A stretch of 41,492 bases of DNA, taken from Symbiodinium natans. Lineage: Eukaryota; Sar; Dinophyceae; Suessiales; Symbiodiniaceae. Positions 26,268-34,501 of this stretch are shown in pieces (within the stretch, counting starts at the first letter, position 1; every line of letters begins with the position of its first letter). Location: contig CAJNDS010002608.1 of NCBI GenBank assembly GCA_905221605.1, positions 301,017 to 342,508 of the forward strand. Direction: 5' to 3'. The position numbers and the translations under genes are program-made. Below the pieces are notes generated by a model. The model worked only from the letters and a program-made list of their open reading frames with translations. It was not told the DNA's origin and did no database searches.

Positions 26268-27938
26268 CTAAGACGAGCACACGAAAACGACTTGAGCCGG
26301 GGGCTTACTTGGCCCGTCTGCAATGTTGCTGGAGGTGGGCACCCTCAAGAAGCAAGCATTGATGTTGAGACGTTCCTCCTCTTCCACGGCCTGAAACACT
26401 ATGGCTGCACCCTCTTCTTTCCGTGTGAAGCTGCGGGCTAGGGACGCTCTAGCGGCATCGTTATCGATGAAAACGAGGAGGTCACTGTTTCGGAGGGAAC
26501 GTCCCCACAGCTGCAGCGATATGAAGTATGGCAACAATTCGCACTCGAAAACTAGCTGCTTTTTGCCGACGCGGCGTGCCCATTCTTTCGCCGCGGCGGG
26601 GTCCAGGGTGTCTCCCCAGGATAAAGGCACGCCATCCAGCCATAGGACACCCCCAAAGCCACACGTGGGAAACGAGTTTGGCTCATCCCACTCGCATGCC
26701 CCGTCCAGCCAAAGGTGGAACGTTCTGGACGGTTGGATTGAGAACGACCGAGGACGCCCGTCCAGGACGCGCTGCTCGATAAAGTCCAGAGCTGCTCGCT
26801 GGACGTCAGTCAGAGGATGCGAGGCTTCGGATGCCGGGGAAACGTCCCCGACAGCCACCACTGCCTGTTTGGCGTTACGCCCCCATACGTGTTGTTCCGC
26901 GAACACTAGGCGCCCGCGCAGACGTTGCGCTTCTTCGAACGTAAGTGAACCCTTCTGTTTAATCTCCGCTACTGTGTCCTTAAGCTCAGCTACGCGCTGA
27001 GGCGTGTTGCTGACCTGTACCACGCCCACGGACTGGTGGGACAGGTCCACTCGGACGCCGAGAACATCGAAAACCTCGGAGAAGGGGCGATTCTTCTTCT
27101 CCTCCGTGGCTACGCGCCAGCCCAGTTTCTTGAACATTGAGGAGACAACGACCTCAACGTGGGCCGCGTTTGCTGCAGACGTCAGAACCGTAAAGTCGTC
27201 GAAAAAGGAGGTCATAGCTATGAAAAACTTTTTCCTTGCTATGGCTTTTAACGCTTCGCTGCAGCGCAGGAAAGCATGCACGGCTGCAACTGCCCCAAAG
27301 GGCAGGCTGTGCAGGCGGCAGTATTGGACAACGTCAGCCTGAGGGTCCATGACGCAGATGATGGCGAAATGCTTGTGGTCTGCTCGCACGGCGAGCTGCT
27401 TATAAGCGCTCTTGAGATCCCAGGTACGACCGAGGATGCGCTCAGGGGGGCTCCCCGGCAGACGAAAACGAAGCCAGGACAGGCAGGCCTCGACTATCTC
27501 GTCGATCCCGTCCATCTGAACCTTCTCCTGCACGCCACAGGCTGAGTTGACCAGGCTGGCTTTAAAGTTATCGATTGGCCTCACTTTTTTTTTCTGGAAG
27601 ACTCCAAACCTGGGGGAGACCACCGCCAGAGCGGAAAGGTCTTCACGGCTGCAGAACGACAGCCATCCACTGGCCTGTTCTTCACGGGTCACGGCCCACA
27701 CTGCACGCTCGGTTGCTCGGTCACGGTACCGGCAGAGGCCTTTGACGCAGCGTTGAGAAATTTCTCCGGACATACATTGGAGACCGGAGGCCGTAAGTTC
27801 GGGGGGCCGAACGTCGGCATCCCACAAACCCGAAACGGGGAGCCAATTCACGAGGGGAAAGCCTACCCTAACCGACTCCGCGACTTCCGGGTCGACGTGA
27901 CCCACTTCGCGCAACAACAGTTCCAGAGCCACAGACAT
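26268..27938 (-). pseudogene. YR-element reverse transcriptase-RNase H, 3' end replaced by LINE insertion
   Basis: RT motifs: VRPIDNFKASLVN, RTWDLKSAYKQLAV (motif A), CRLHSLPFGAVAAVHAF (motif B) and FFDDFTVL (motif C, F-F-D-D), then VLGVRVDL. RNase H motifs: FHLWLDGACEW (Asp), VFECELLPYFISLQL (Glu), LLVFIDNDAARASL (Asp) and SNIADGPS (Asp). This pattern is that of DIRS-type elements. The last residues after GPSK come from the LINE 5' end; the original end lies at 11316-11414. Upstream in the same frame, a single TAA at 28011-28013 separates it from the methyltransferase segment. All catalytic residues are intact. Confidence 0.9.
26307..26319. repeat. 13-bp target-site duplication, LINE 5' side
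   Basis: ACTTGGCCCGTCT, identical to 11415-11427. It encodes DGPS of the interrupted RNase H on the minus strand. Confidence 0.93.
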
Positions 27939-28010
27939 CTTGCTGGAGGTGACGTGGTTGACTTCGGGGTCGAGACCTTCACGGAGGGCCGTCTCCCGGT
28001 CACGGAACTC

Positions 28011-28709
28011 TTACAAACTCGCTCGAAGGAGGTCACGGGACGCCTCCGTACGCGACTTTGCAATCTTGATAGTGTCCTCGGCGGCATCGGCCGCGAGAGC
28101 CACGAGCATCTCGGGAGGGAGAACACAGCGCGCCCTACGCGGGCTGGGTAGCTCTAAGGCCTGTCTGCACCAGGTTTCCGGCGAGCAAGGGATGGCGACC
28201 GACGCGGTCGCACCCTCGCGGTCGATCTCCAGGAGTTTGGACCCTTTAGGCCAGTGGTCCCAGTTGCGCGGAACCTTGCATGGCGGGAAAAAGCCGAAGA
28301 AGCGTGCGGCGTCGTCGCCCTTCAGGATAACCTTAACCGTAAAGTCCGGCTCGCACAGCGCCTTGAATGCGCGCTTCCGCCCCACGGGGGCTTTTTCCAG
28401 GACGTCCTTGACAGCCGCCCCGGCGCAGGACGCCCACGCCTTGGCCAGCTGGGGCGTGTAGGCACTCTCAAGAGAGGTCGACCAAACACGCTCTCCTTGG
28501 TGCGTGACCTGACCCCATGACTCGTGGGCATGGTCCCCAGAGCACAGCACGGCTGTCCGGCGAAACCAGGAGCGGTTCGACACCAACGTGGTGCTCTTCC
28601 GCGGGGTACTGCCAAACATGCACGCATGCAGTGTGACAACGTGAGAACTGGCCACGAGCCCACTCAAACCAGGGAAAAGCCAAATCAGGCCTATTAGTGG
28701 GACTTTCAA
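28011..28709 (-). CDS. YR-element segment between methyltransferase and RT
   Basis: Same frame as the RT ORF, with one TAA between them. The N-terminal part (SHVVTLHACMFGSTPRKSTT, VLCSGDHAHESWGQ) looks like the natural continuation of the methyltransferase domain. The upstream half of that domain is in another frame, with a switch near 28645 (CAGTTCTCAC). The rest (FKALCEPDFTVKVI, FFPPCKVPRNWDHWPKGSKL, RARCVLPPEMLVALAADAAE) is a linker toward RT without a recognised domain. Confidence 0.6.
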   Translation of the reverse strand: MKVPLIGLIWLFPGLSGLVASSHVVTLHACMFGSTPRKSTTLVSNRSWFRRTAVLCSGDHAHESWGQVTHQGERVWSTSLESAYTPQLAKAWASCAGAAVKDVLEKAPVGRKRAFKALCEPDFTVKVILKGDDAARFFGFFPPCKVPRNWDHWPKGSKLLEIDREGATASVAIPCSPETWCRQALELPSPRRARCVLPPEMLVALAADAAEDTIKIAKSRTEASRDLLRASL

Positions 28710-29733
28710 TACTCCAGCAGACCCCTTTTTCGGACAAGTGTCTGCACCAGGAGGACATCAGCTCTACGAGGCTGTTTGCGGCCCGAACGCGTGCCCTGTC
28801 ACGAAAGTCCTTCAGGGAGGGCAGCCCCTTTACGAAATGTCTATTCCTCAGCGGCTTTGGTCCGCCCGGATGGCGAATTTCCCTGGCTCGACTGAACGTT
28901 CCGCACGGCGGGGCCCAGTGAACCCACACTAGGCCTGGCCGGTCCAGGACATCTTTGAGAAGGGAACGCCCTTCTTTCCTGGAGAGGTCCAATTGCAGGA
29001 CCTTCACACCTTGAGCCTTGCAAACTTTGTCAATGCTCACGGTGTGGAAGCCTAAATCCTTGGCGGCTTTACTCAAACGTCCCAAGCCGCAGAAGACTTC
29101 CACAAACAAAGGGACGCCCCTATCGCTGTTGCCGGGCTGGCAGTCCACAGGCGAGGACGATGACCCCACAAGTGGAGGCGGAGCGTCCTCACAACGGGCA
29201 CGGCCCGTAACATCATCGCAACGCGGCCCTCCCTTTCCAGGAGAGGAAAGGAAGGAGGAAGCGGGCGGCTGACCCGGGCCTGACGAGGCCTCGCGCATTT
29301 GGACTACCGGCTGGGAGCTTCTTGTTTGCCGGGCAGTTCCCTGCCGCGTGGTCCTTGGACCCGCAGGACATGCAAACGTGCAGTCCGCGGTCACACTCAG
29401 GGGGATTCCCGGACGCCGGGAGGTCACAGCCCTCCTCCAGGTTGAATCCATAGCAGTAACGTCTGCCTTAATCGTCATGCGGCTGAAAGGGGCGCAGTTC
29501 CTTAGGCATCGGGGGCTTCTTCTCGGTCGGGAGGGTAGGCGCGGAAGGCTTCCCTTTCCCCCTCCCCCTGCCCCGGCCTTTGGGGGTGCGACTCCTGCCA
29601 GATCCTTTAGGGTCACGGCCCTTCCCTCCTTTGCCAGCGCCTCTGCCCTTCGTCCACTCGCGGCCCCGACCATCTGCTTGTGGCAGGGGGAAGAGGCTAA
29701 ACGTGACGCACGTATCGTTCTGCTTGGCTGCAA
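28468..29733 (-). CDS. C5-DNA-methyltransferase-like domain of the YR element
   Basis: Residues from about 29120 read VEVFCGLGRLSKAAKDLGFH (motif I, F.G.G), then WVHWAPPCGTFSRARE (motif IV, catalytic Cys in PPC) and KGVCWSIESPTN (motif VI-like). C5 methyltransferases transfer a methyl group from AdoMet to cytosine. DIRS elements are known for a Dam-like adenine methyltransferase, whose signature differs, so this is distinct. The frame switches near 28645. The N-terminal 200 codons overlap the gag region, where the gag frame is the better one. Whether a target-recognition region exists is unclear. Confidence 0.6.
   Translation of the reverse strand: MQPSRTIRASRLASSPCHKQMVGAASGRRAEALAKEGRAVTLKDLAGVAPPKAGAGGGGKGSLPRLPSRPRRSPRCLRNCAPFSRMTIKADVTAMDSTWRRAVTSRRPGIPLSVTADCTFACPAGPRTTRQGTARQTRSSQPVVQMREASSGPGQPPASSFLSSPGKGGPRCDDVTGRARCEDAPPPLVGSSSSPVDCQPGNSDRGVPLFVEVFCGLGRLSKAAKDLGFHTVSIDKVCKAQGVKVLQLDLSRKEGRSLLKDVLDRPGLVWVHWAPPCGTFSRAREIRHPGGPKPLRNRHFVKGLPSLKDFRDRARVRAANSLVELMSSWCRHLSEKGVCWSIESPTNRPDLAFPWFEWARGQFSRCHTACVHVWQYPAEEHHVGVEPLLVSPDSRAVLWGPCPRVMGSGHAPRRACLVDLS
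29333..29374 (-). pseudogene. CCHC zinc knuckle downstream of the gag TAA
   Basis: CMSCGSKDHAAGNC fits C-x2-C-x4-H-x4-C exactly, preceded by RYCYGFNLEEGCDLP and CDRGLHV. It is in frame with gag, separated only by the TAA at 29468-29470. The longer ORF in the methyltransferase frame over this DNA is less protein-like. Confidence 0.75.
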
Positions 29734-30577
29734 TTAAGGCGTCCAAAGGAGCCACGCCTGCTGCGTTGGGCTTGCACCCGTCACGACACTCTCGGGACAA
29801 CAGCGTCCAGAGCTCTTTGTCGGCCTTGATAATTGCGCCTACACCGGGCTTGGCGTAGCCAGGCGGGGCGGCCCGGCTCGCCAGGAAAAAGTAGTTACGC
29901 ACGAGACGCTCGTGCACGTTGAAGGAGACCAGACCGACGCGGTCTAGGGCCACACCTCTCCTGGTGAAAGCCTGCTGCAGCTTGAAGTCGGTTGCCACGT
30001 CCGCATTGAACACGTTGTCCTTCTTCTTCAGGGTAAGCTCGCCATTCTCGATGGCAAAGAACTCCTTGTCTCGCCGCACGGCGGCGACCTCCGCGTCGCG
30101 ACTCACGCACGCGGACGGCGGAATGTAACGCACGAGGCCGTCGTGCAACATAGCCGCCGCGCGGTCTACGAGACCGTTGGAAGGCTCCAAGTCACCTTCC
30201 AGGAGGACCCCAGTGAGGCGAGCAACTTGCTCTTTCCTCTTGTGTTCTCTCTCGTGGCTGGGCAAGTACTTCTTGCTGGATGCCTCGGGGTCGCCCCGAT
30301 CCTTCAAATCCTGCAGGCTAAAGGCCAAGCCTTCAAAGGCGAGACGTCGCAAAGCTCCCGCGTGGCCCAACGTGGGCCCGGGCGCCGGAAATATATTTTT
30401 CGCCAGATCTTCCAGCTTGCTATCGTCAATATGGTTGGGCTGATCGGCCACAGAGAACGCAAGGGCGGCAAAGGACTCCACGTTCTCCTTTACCAGATTT
30501 TTGAAAGGGTCGCTCCCGAGCAAGCTTGCTGTCAACGAGGGAAACCATGGCCTGACAGGGGAAGGGGACACGCACAA
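29468..30577 (-). CDS. gag-like protein of the YR element
   Basis: 369 codons. It has a helical N-terminal half (DPFKNLVKENVESFAALAFS, LRRLAFEGLAFSLQDLKDR), a conserved-looking core (FTRRGVALDRVGLVSFNVHE, VGAIIKADKELWTLLS) and then a Gly/Arg/Lys-rich nucleic-acid-binding tail (GRSRTPKGRGRGRGKGKP). It starts 57 bp after the YR stop. The frame ends in a TAA at 29468-29470, but beyond it the same frame encodes a CCHC knuckle (29333-29374), so the stop is either read through or a mutation. The role as capsid/RNA-binding protein is inferred from position and composition. Confidence 0.7.
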   Translation of the reverse strand: MCVSPSPVRPWFPSLTASLLGSDPFKNLVKENVESFAALAFSVADQPNHIDDSKLEDLAKNIFPAPGPTLGHAGALRRLAFEGLAFSLQDLKDRGDPEASSKKYLPSHEREHKRKEQVARLTGVLLEGDLEPSNGLVDRAAAMLHDGLVRYIPPSACVSRDAEVAAVRRDKEFFAIENGELTLKKKDNVFNADVATDFKLQQAFTRRGVALDRVGLVSFNVHERLVRNYFFLASRAAPPGYAKPGVGAIIKADKELWTLLSRECRDGCKPNAAGVAPLDALIAAKQNDTCVTFSLFPLPQADGRGREWTKGRGAGKGGKGRDPKGSGRSRTPKGRGRGRGKGKPSAPTLPTEKKPPMPKELRPFQPHDD

Positions 30578-30634
30578 GACTTCAAAGGGGGAGAGGAGGG
30601 TCCCGGGACTAGGTCAAAAAGCCTCCTTTTTCCT

Positions 30635-32698
30635 CTAGTCTTGCAAGCTTGAGTGGGTCCAGCACTGCTTGCAATGGGGACGACCCTCCTCGAGTTCAAC
30701 AACGTCGCTGGTAACGTACCTGTCAGACAACGTACGCCCACAAAGAAGACGATTCCGCATCTCGACCCCTTGAACGTGGAGGCAGCCACTGACAGCGTGC
30801 ATAAAGGACTGGCACCACGGTGGCAGAGCTGCCACTGCCTCTCGGCGAGCACGGTTCCCGGGCAAAGGGGGGTCTGTCGGCATGTCCTCCTCGCTGAGTC
30901 GGTCCGACTCGCTATCTGTGGTATCAGTCATGTGCTCGGGCGCGGGCGCCGGCTGCTCGGCCGACGCAGCTGCTGAGACCTCGTTGTCCAGGTCGGGAGG
31001 AACATTTGAACTCCGACGCAGAGCTCCCTCCGGCACGACTGGATCTGGTTTGTTGAAGGCCAAAACACGCTGCCTAGTCCTGATTTGACTCCCACGCGGG
31101 TTGTCAGGAACGAAGTCGCCATCACGGATGGCAAGGAGGACTTCCTCGAAAATGCGCGCAGCTGGCGCGAGAACGTCTCGGCTGTAGGTCTCCGTGCTAC
31201 GCGCACTATCATGCACATGGTGTGCTAACAAGCGCCGCGTGTCCAGGGCGACACCGGCCGACGCGGCCCACGTCAGGCCCGTGGCTTTCAGGCTGTGGCT
31301 GGAGAGACGGGAAGAGTCCGGGGAGACCTCTGCCAGGATGCCTCGCAGCCACTTGGTGATCTGCTGCGAGGACATGGCGTTTCCGGTAGGGACGCCATCT
31401 TCCCCGAAGTGCGGGATCAGAGAACCCTTATCGATAGCTCCTTTGACCGAAAGGCCGAGGGAGACACGCGCCTCCAGCCACTGTGGGATCCACGGAGTCT
31501 CCAGGTAAACGCACGGCGCCAGAAGTGGTAACAACAGGCGTGCTCTGGCCCCCATGGCCGTCTTGCTTTTGGAGACGGAGCCCTCTATCCACACGGTGGA
31601 CTCGTCTGGGTCGGAAAAGTCGACCTCAAGAGTTACCATCCTGGCCGCATCGCTGGCTCTGGCGCAGCTGAACATCATAAACAATAGCGCACCCGCAATG
31701 ACGCAGTCGGGCGCATTGTCAGCGAAGGCCGCGGCACCCTCGAGGAACTTGACTTCTTCCACAGCCAGAGCAGGCGCCCGGCGGGGCGGAGGGGCCTTGG
31801 CCTCGAAGCCTTTGCAAAGGCCCACGACGCGAGGGCTCGAGGTCATGTAGTCCTCGACTTTCAGACCGAGGACGCCTCGACACCAGTTGACGCACTGAGT
31901 GAACCCGCCGGGTTTCGACCACGGCGCCTCGGAACGGTCCAAGTGGGTGAGGTACATCCAGGAGACTCTCTCCGTCACTGGGAAGGGCGAAGCTTGAACG
32001 GAGTCGGCCCACGTCACGAAATGGTTAAGGGAAGAAAGTCTGCGGACTATTGTTCCGGTGGCCTTGTGCGCACAGGCGCTGGCTATGCTGTACGACAGCT
32101 CGTCCAAGTCCAGCGTGCCATTTGCGTCTGCACGGCAGAGCGCGACAATACCAAAGGCATCTGGCCATCCTTCCACGATGGCCTGGAGCTGGAACAGCGC
32201 TGCTCCACGTCGGTCATCTTCGTGCCAAGGCTTGGCGGAGACCTTCACTGCCACTGACAGCACCGACGAGCCGTCGACGCGCGGCTTCTTGGTCTCTACG
32301 GGGACCACGCTCCTTTCCGGCACGCGGACTCTTGTGGGGCGCTCAAAATTGAGTGAGAGGGGAAGCTCCAAACACGACTGGAAACTGACCTCCCAAGGGA
32401 GCTGTACAGACTGACTGGGCAGCCTGGCCCAGGCTCTATCGGCTCGATCGGAAAACATCTGGATGCTGCGAGCCATTCCAACACACTGGGCACAACACGC
32501 AGCCCTCGCTCCCAAAGAAAATGCACTTCGCAAGACCACCCCGGCCTGGAGCAGATACGGAGCGGATGATCGAGCGCACTTGAAACTTAACAGCTGCTCA
32601 TGCGTACGCATGCACAAGGAGACTTCCTCCAGTGCTCCGGTAACGGCCGGACGGCAGGGGGATGCTACCAGCAATCCCGGGGCGGCCACTCTGGCCAT
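30635..32698 (-). CDS. tyrosine recombinase of the YR element
   Basis: 687 codons; a later start at 32476 (MARSIQMFSDRADRAW) is plausible. The protein integrates a circular DNA intermediate by strand exchange. Catalytic residues of the family are visible: Arg in MMFSCARASDAARM (about 31660), HSLKAT (His-x-x-Lys/Arg, about 31290), LLAHHVHD (second His, about 31230) and TETYSRD (nucleophilic Tyr, about 31185). The N-terminal part (RLSSLNHFVTWADS) resembles a SAM-like core-binding domain. The C-terminal tail contains RLLCGRTLSDRY and GRPHCKQCW, a possible zinc ribbon. It lies upstream of gag, an unusual position for DIRS-like elements. Confidence 0.85.
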   Translation of the reverse strand: MARVAAPGLLVASPCRPAVTGALEEVSLCMRTHEQLLSFKCARSSAPYLLQAGVVLRSAFSLGARAACCAQCVGMARSIQMFSDRADRAWARLPSQSVQLPWEVSFQSCLELPLSLNFERPTRVRVPERSVVPVETKKPRVDGSSVLSVAVKVSAKPWHEDDRRGAALFQLQAIVEGWPDAFGIVALCRADANGTLDLDELSYSIASACAHKATGTIVRRLSSLNHFVTWADSVQASPFPVTERVSWMYLTHLDRSEAPWSKPGGFTQCVNWCRGVLGLKVEDYMTSSPRVVGLCKGFEAKAPPPRRAPALAVEEVKFLEGAAAFADNAPDCVIAGALLFMMFSCARASDAARMVTLEVDFSDPDESTVWIEGSVSKSKTAMGARARLLLPLLAPCVYLETPWIPQWLEARVSLGLSVKGAIDKGSLIPHFGEDGVPTGNAMSSQQITKWLRGILAEVSPDSSRLSSHSLKATGLTWAASAGVALDTRRLLAHHVHDSARSTETYSRDVLAPAARIFEEVLLAIRDGDFVPDNPRGSQIRTRQRVLAFNKPDPVVPEGALRRSSNVPPDLDNEVSAAASAEQPAPAPEHMTDTTDSESDRLSEEDMPTDPPLPGNRARREAVAALPPWCQSFMHAVSGCLHVQGVEMRNRLLCGRTLSDRYVTSDVVELEEGRPHCKQCWTHSSLQD

Positions 32699-32996
32699 TT
32701 ACAAACCGGACCGGTACTTACCGGCGGGGGCATGACATCCCAACGCGGGGGCCCACAACGCTAAAACTCACACGGCAGCAACTACAGCCCCTTGACCCAA
32801 GGAGCTGTCTTTTTCACTGCGCACACTCAGTTGGTCTGGAATTTTGCAGCGGCACGGCCGCCATTCTAGACCACCAACGCAAAAACTCCAAAACCACCCC
32901 CTACACTCCAGGGGACGCACCAAGGCCGTACGACGCCGGACCTAGCTGCGGTCGAAACCGACAAACCCTGGTACGACCGGGTAAAGGCGAACGCAT

Positions 32997-33287
32997 TCAG
33001 CGCGTACGACGCGCGTTGCAGCAGTCCCTGCAGTAAATGACTCTGCAGCTGGGGCAGTACCAGTGCTTCTGGACCCTGCCCCCTCGGCGTACGACGCCGT
33101 CCCACTGCCACCTGCAGACGCTGCAGGTGAAGGCGTGGATGGAGTCGGGCTCAAGCGGCACTCCGCAGCCGCTATCACACATCATGGCTCTCACCGGGCC
33201 ATCGGCACCGGACGCACGGCGTCCGGCAAGGTCAGACCCCGACGCGGGTGTGCGGGCACGGCCCTGTGCTCCAGGGGGAGGCGGCAC
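32997..33287 (-). CDS. small Cys-rich protein of the YR element
   Basis: 96 codons. MMCDSGCGVPLEPDSIHAFT, CSVCRWQWDG and WYCPSCRVIYCRDCC give C-x3-C, C-x2-C, C-x2-C and C-x2-C pairs, a likely two-zinc treble-clef or RING-like fold. Its N-terminal Pro/Arg/Ala stretch overlaps the upstream ORF (33191-33616) in another frame, so one of the two may be frameshifted. Confidence 0.5.
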   Translation of the reverse strand: MPPPPGAQGRARTPASGSDLAGRRASGADGPVRAMMCDSGCGVPLEPDSIHAFTCSVCRWQWDGVVRRGGRVQKHWYCPSCRVIYCRDCCNARRTR

Positions 33288-33616
33288 GGCCGGAACCTCT
33301 GCCGTCGCTCCCCTGAACAGAGCGGGACGTCGGGCGTCGACAAAGACGCGTGGCTGCTTACGAGCAGGCCGTGCGCGATCGTCGCGCTCATGGCGGGCGG
33401 TTTCCCCAGAGTCACGGCCCTCGTGTCCGCCTGGTCGTCAGGGCTGTAGCTCTCGTACGTGTACTCGTACGAAGGGCTGCGCTTGCTGCTACGCGCACGC
33501 CGCTTTGAAAGGGCACGGCCCTTAGCTTTGACCGCGGCAGCGGCGGCCTCCTTCCGAACGTCGGAGGGCACCACCTTGGGGTGCAGAAAATGTACGTGCT
33601 TGAGCGAAGTGCTCAA
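33191..33616 (-). CDS. basic hypothetical ORF of the YR element
   Basis: 141 codons. The first 70 are protein-like and basic (KEAAAAAVKAKGRALSKRRA, SYEYTYESYSPDDQADT); the rest looks out of frame. It starts inside the hairpin array (33602-33927), which lies upstream of it. It may be joined to the Cys-rich ORF at 32997-33287 by a frameshift. No function recognised. Confidence 0.35.
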   Translation of the reverse strand: MSTSLKHVHFLHPKVVPSDVRKEAAAAAVKAKGRALSKRRARSSKRSPSYEYTYESYSPDDQADTRAVTLGKPPAMSATIAHGLLVSSHASLSTPDVPLCSGERRQRFRPCRLPLEHRAVPAHPRRGLTLPDAVRPVPMAR

Positions 33617-33927
33617 TAAGCCGTGAGTTCGAGCGGAGTGCTCCGTCAGGGCCGTTACCCTGCTCCTGTAGTAAGCAAAGAGTTTGAGCGGAGTGCTCCG
33701 TCAGGGCCGTTACCCATGCCTATGTGGCAAAGTGCCTCTTTGTGAGAGTCGTAACGCTGGAGCGACGTGCTCCTCTAAGCGAAGTAGTCGAGCGAAGTGC
33801 TCCCATAGCGACGTGCTAGAGCGAAGTGCTCGTGGGGAAGTCCCAATTCACCTTCCAGAGCGACGTGCTGTTACGTTGAGCGATGTGCTCCCTAGGGCCG
33901 TTACCCTACTTTGTCTGGCGATGTGCC
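33602..33927. repeat. array of about 11 GAGCGNNGTGCTC dyads
   Basis: Copies at 33602-33614, 33631-33643, 33686-33698, 33726-33736, 33760-33772, 33790-33802, 33806-33818, 33819-33831, 33858-33870, 33878-33890 and 33917-33927. The core is GAGC-5 nt-GCTC, with the middle GAAGT, GGAGT, GACGT or GATGT. Pairs covary: TAGC...GCTA at 33806 and GGC...GCC at 33726 and 33917. AGGGCCGTTACCC occurs between them three times (33648, 33703, 33894). The array sits between minus-strand ORFs and a plus-strand ORF, so a bidirectional control region or a recombinase/RNA-binding array is conceivable. Confidence 0.9.
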
Positions 33928-34023
33928 TGACCTTTCTGGGACGACGTTGTCCGTGTACGTTTACCGCTCAGTAGCGTCTTCAGCTTGTAGTGTAGCACTG
34001 CGCCTCTGTCCCAGCACTCTGCC

Positions 34024-34386
34024 ATGGCAGCGAAGGGTAGCATGTCCTTCGATGAAGCCACGTTGGCTTGCTTCCGTGAAGCCGAAGCTTCTCTCGGAGA
34101 AGGCGGCGCGGCTTTCGCCACGGATGTGGTGGAGGTGGCCGTTGCCGCTGGGTGGACCCGCGTCGGGGATCCCGGCCGTGCCGGCGTGAATTCGTTTGCG
34201 GCGATCCTGCTAGGCTCCCCCCGCGTCGGGGGCTGCCCAGCCACCTGCTGTGCCGGAGAACGTTTCTCCTCCCCAAGCTGGGGTGTCCGAAAACAAAGAC
34301 ACGGCCCCCCAGCCTCCCGCTGCTGCTGCGCCGGACGTTCCCGCGCAGGCGATGATACTGAGCCGGCGGATACCCCGGCCGAGTAA
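34024..34386 (+). CDS. possible plus-strand ORF inside the YR element
   Basis: Begins MAAKGSMSFDEATLACFREA, then GGAAFATDVVEVAVAAGWTR, which is more protein-like than any minus frame here. At about 34214 another plus frame takes over with APPASGAAQPPAVPENVS and SENKDTAPQPPAAAAPDV to a stop near 34396. A GT at 34162 and a CTAG at 34210-34213 would join the two in phase, but the intron would be only 52 bp. An indel is equally likely. Function unknown. Confidence 0.35.
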   Translation: MAAKGSMSFDEATLACFREAEASLGEGGAAFATDVVEVAVAAGWTRVGDPGRAGVNSFAAILLGSPRVGGCPATCCAGERFSSPSWGVRKQRHGPPASRCCCAGRSRAGDDTEPADTPAE

Positions 34387-34501
34387 GCAATTGTAAACTG
34401 CGGAGTCGGAGAGGATCCACTCCAGGAAGAAACGCAACGGGCACGGCCCGAGGACCTGCCGACGCGATGGCCCCAGGGCGTTCACCCACCCAGGCGACGA
34501 C

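Larger units (their letters stand above)
11428..26306 (-). mobile_element. full-length 14.9-kb LINE (non-LTR retrotransposon) nested in the YR element
   Basis: Bounded by a perfect 13-bp TSD. In its sense direction (minus) it has a 118-bp 5' leader, one ORF of 4766 codons, a 450-bp 3' UTR, an (AATG)n tract and A12. An EEP (APE-type) endonuclease followed by an RT defines it as non-LTR. The added Tpt1/KptA, duplicated unknown domain and USP protease make it far larger than typical LINEs of 4-8 kb. The intact ORF, exact TSD and intact tail mark a recent, probably full-length insertion. Confidence 0.92.

Noticed and set aside
26401-27342. Plus-strand ORFs antisense to RT-RNase H
   Set aside because: The minus strand carries clear RT and RNase H motifs; the plus frames have none.
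26493-29620. GTCACGGCC/GGGTCACGGCCC words (27683, 29613, 33410) as ACG-loop hairpins
   Set aside because: The stems need mismatches or bulges next to the loop; left out of the count, though they may be decayed members.
33602-33927. Factor-independent terminators or attenuators
   Set aside because: Stems are only 4-5 bp without T tracts and occur as an array; prokaryotic terminators are not expected here.
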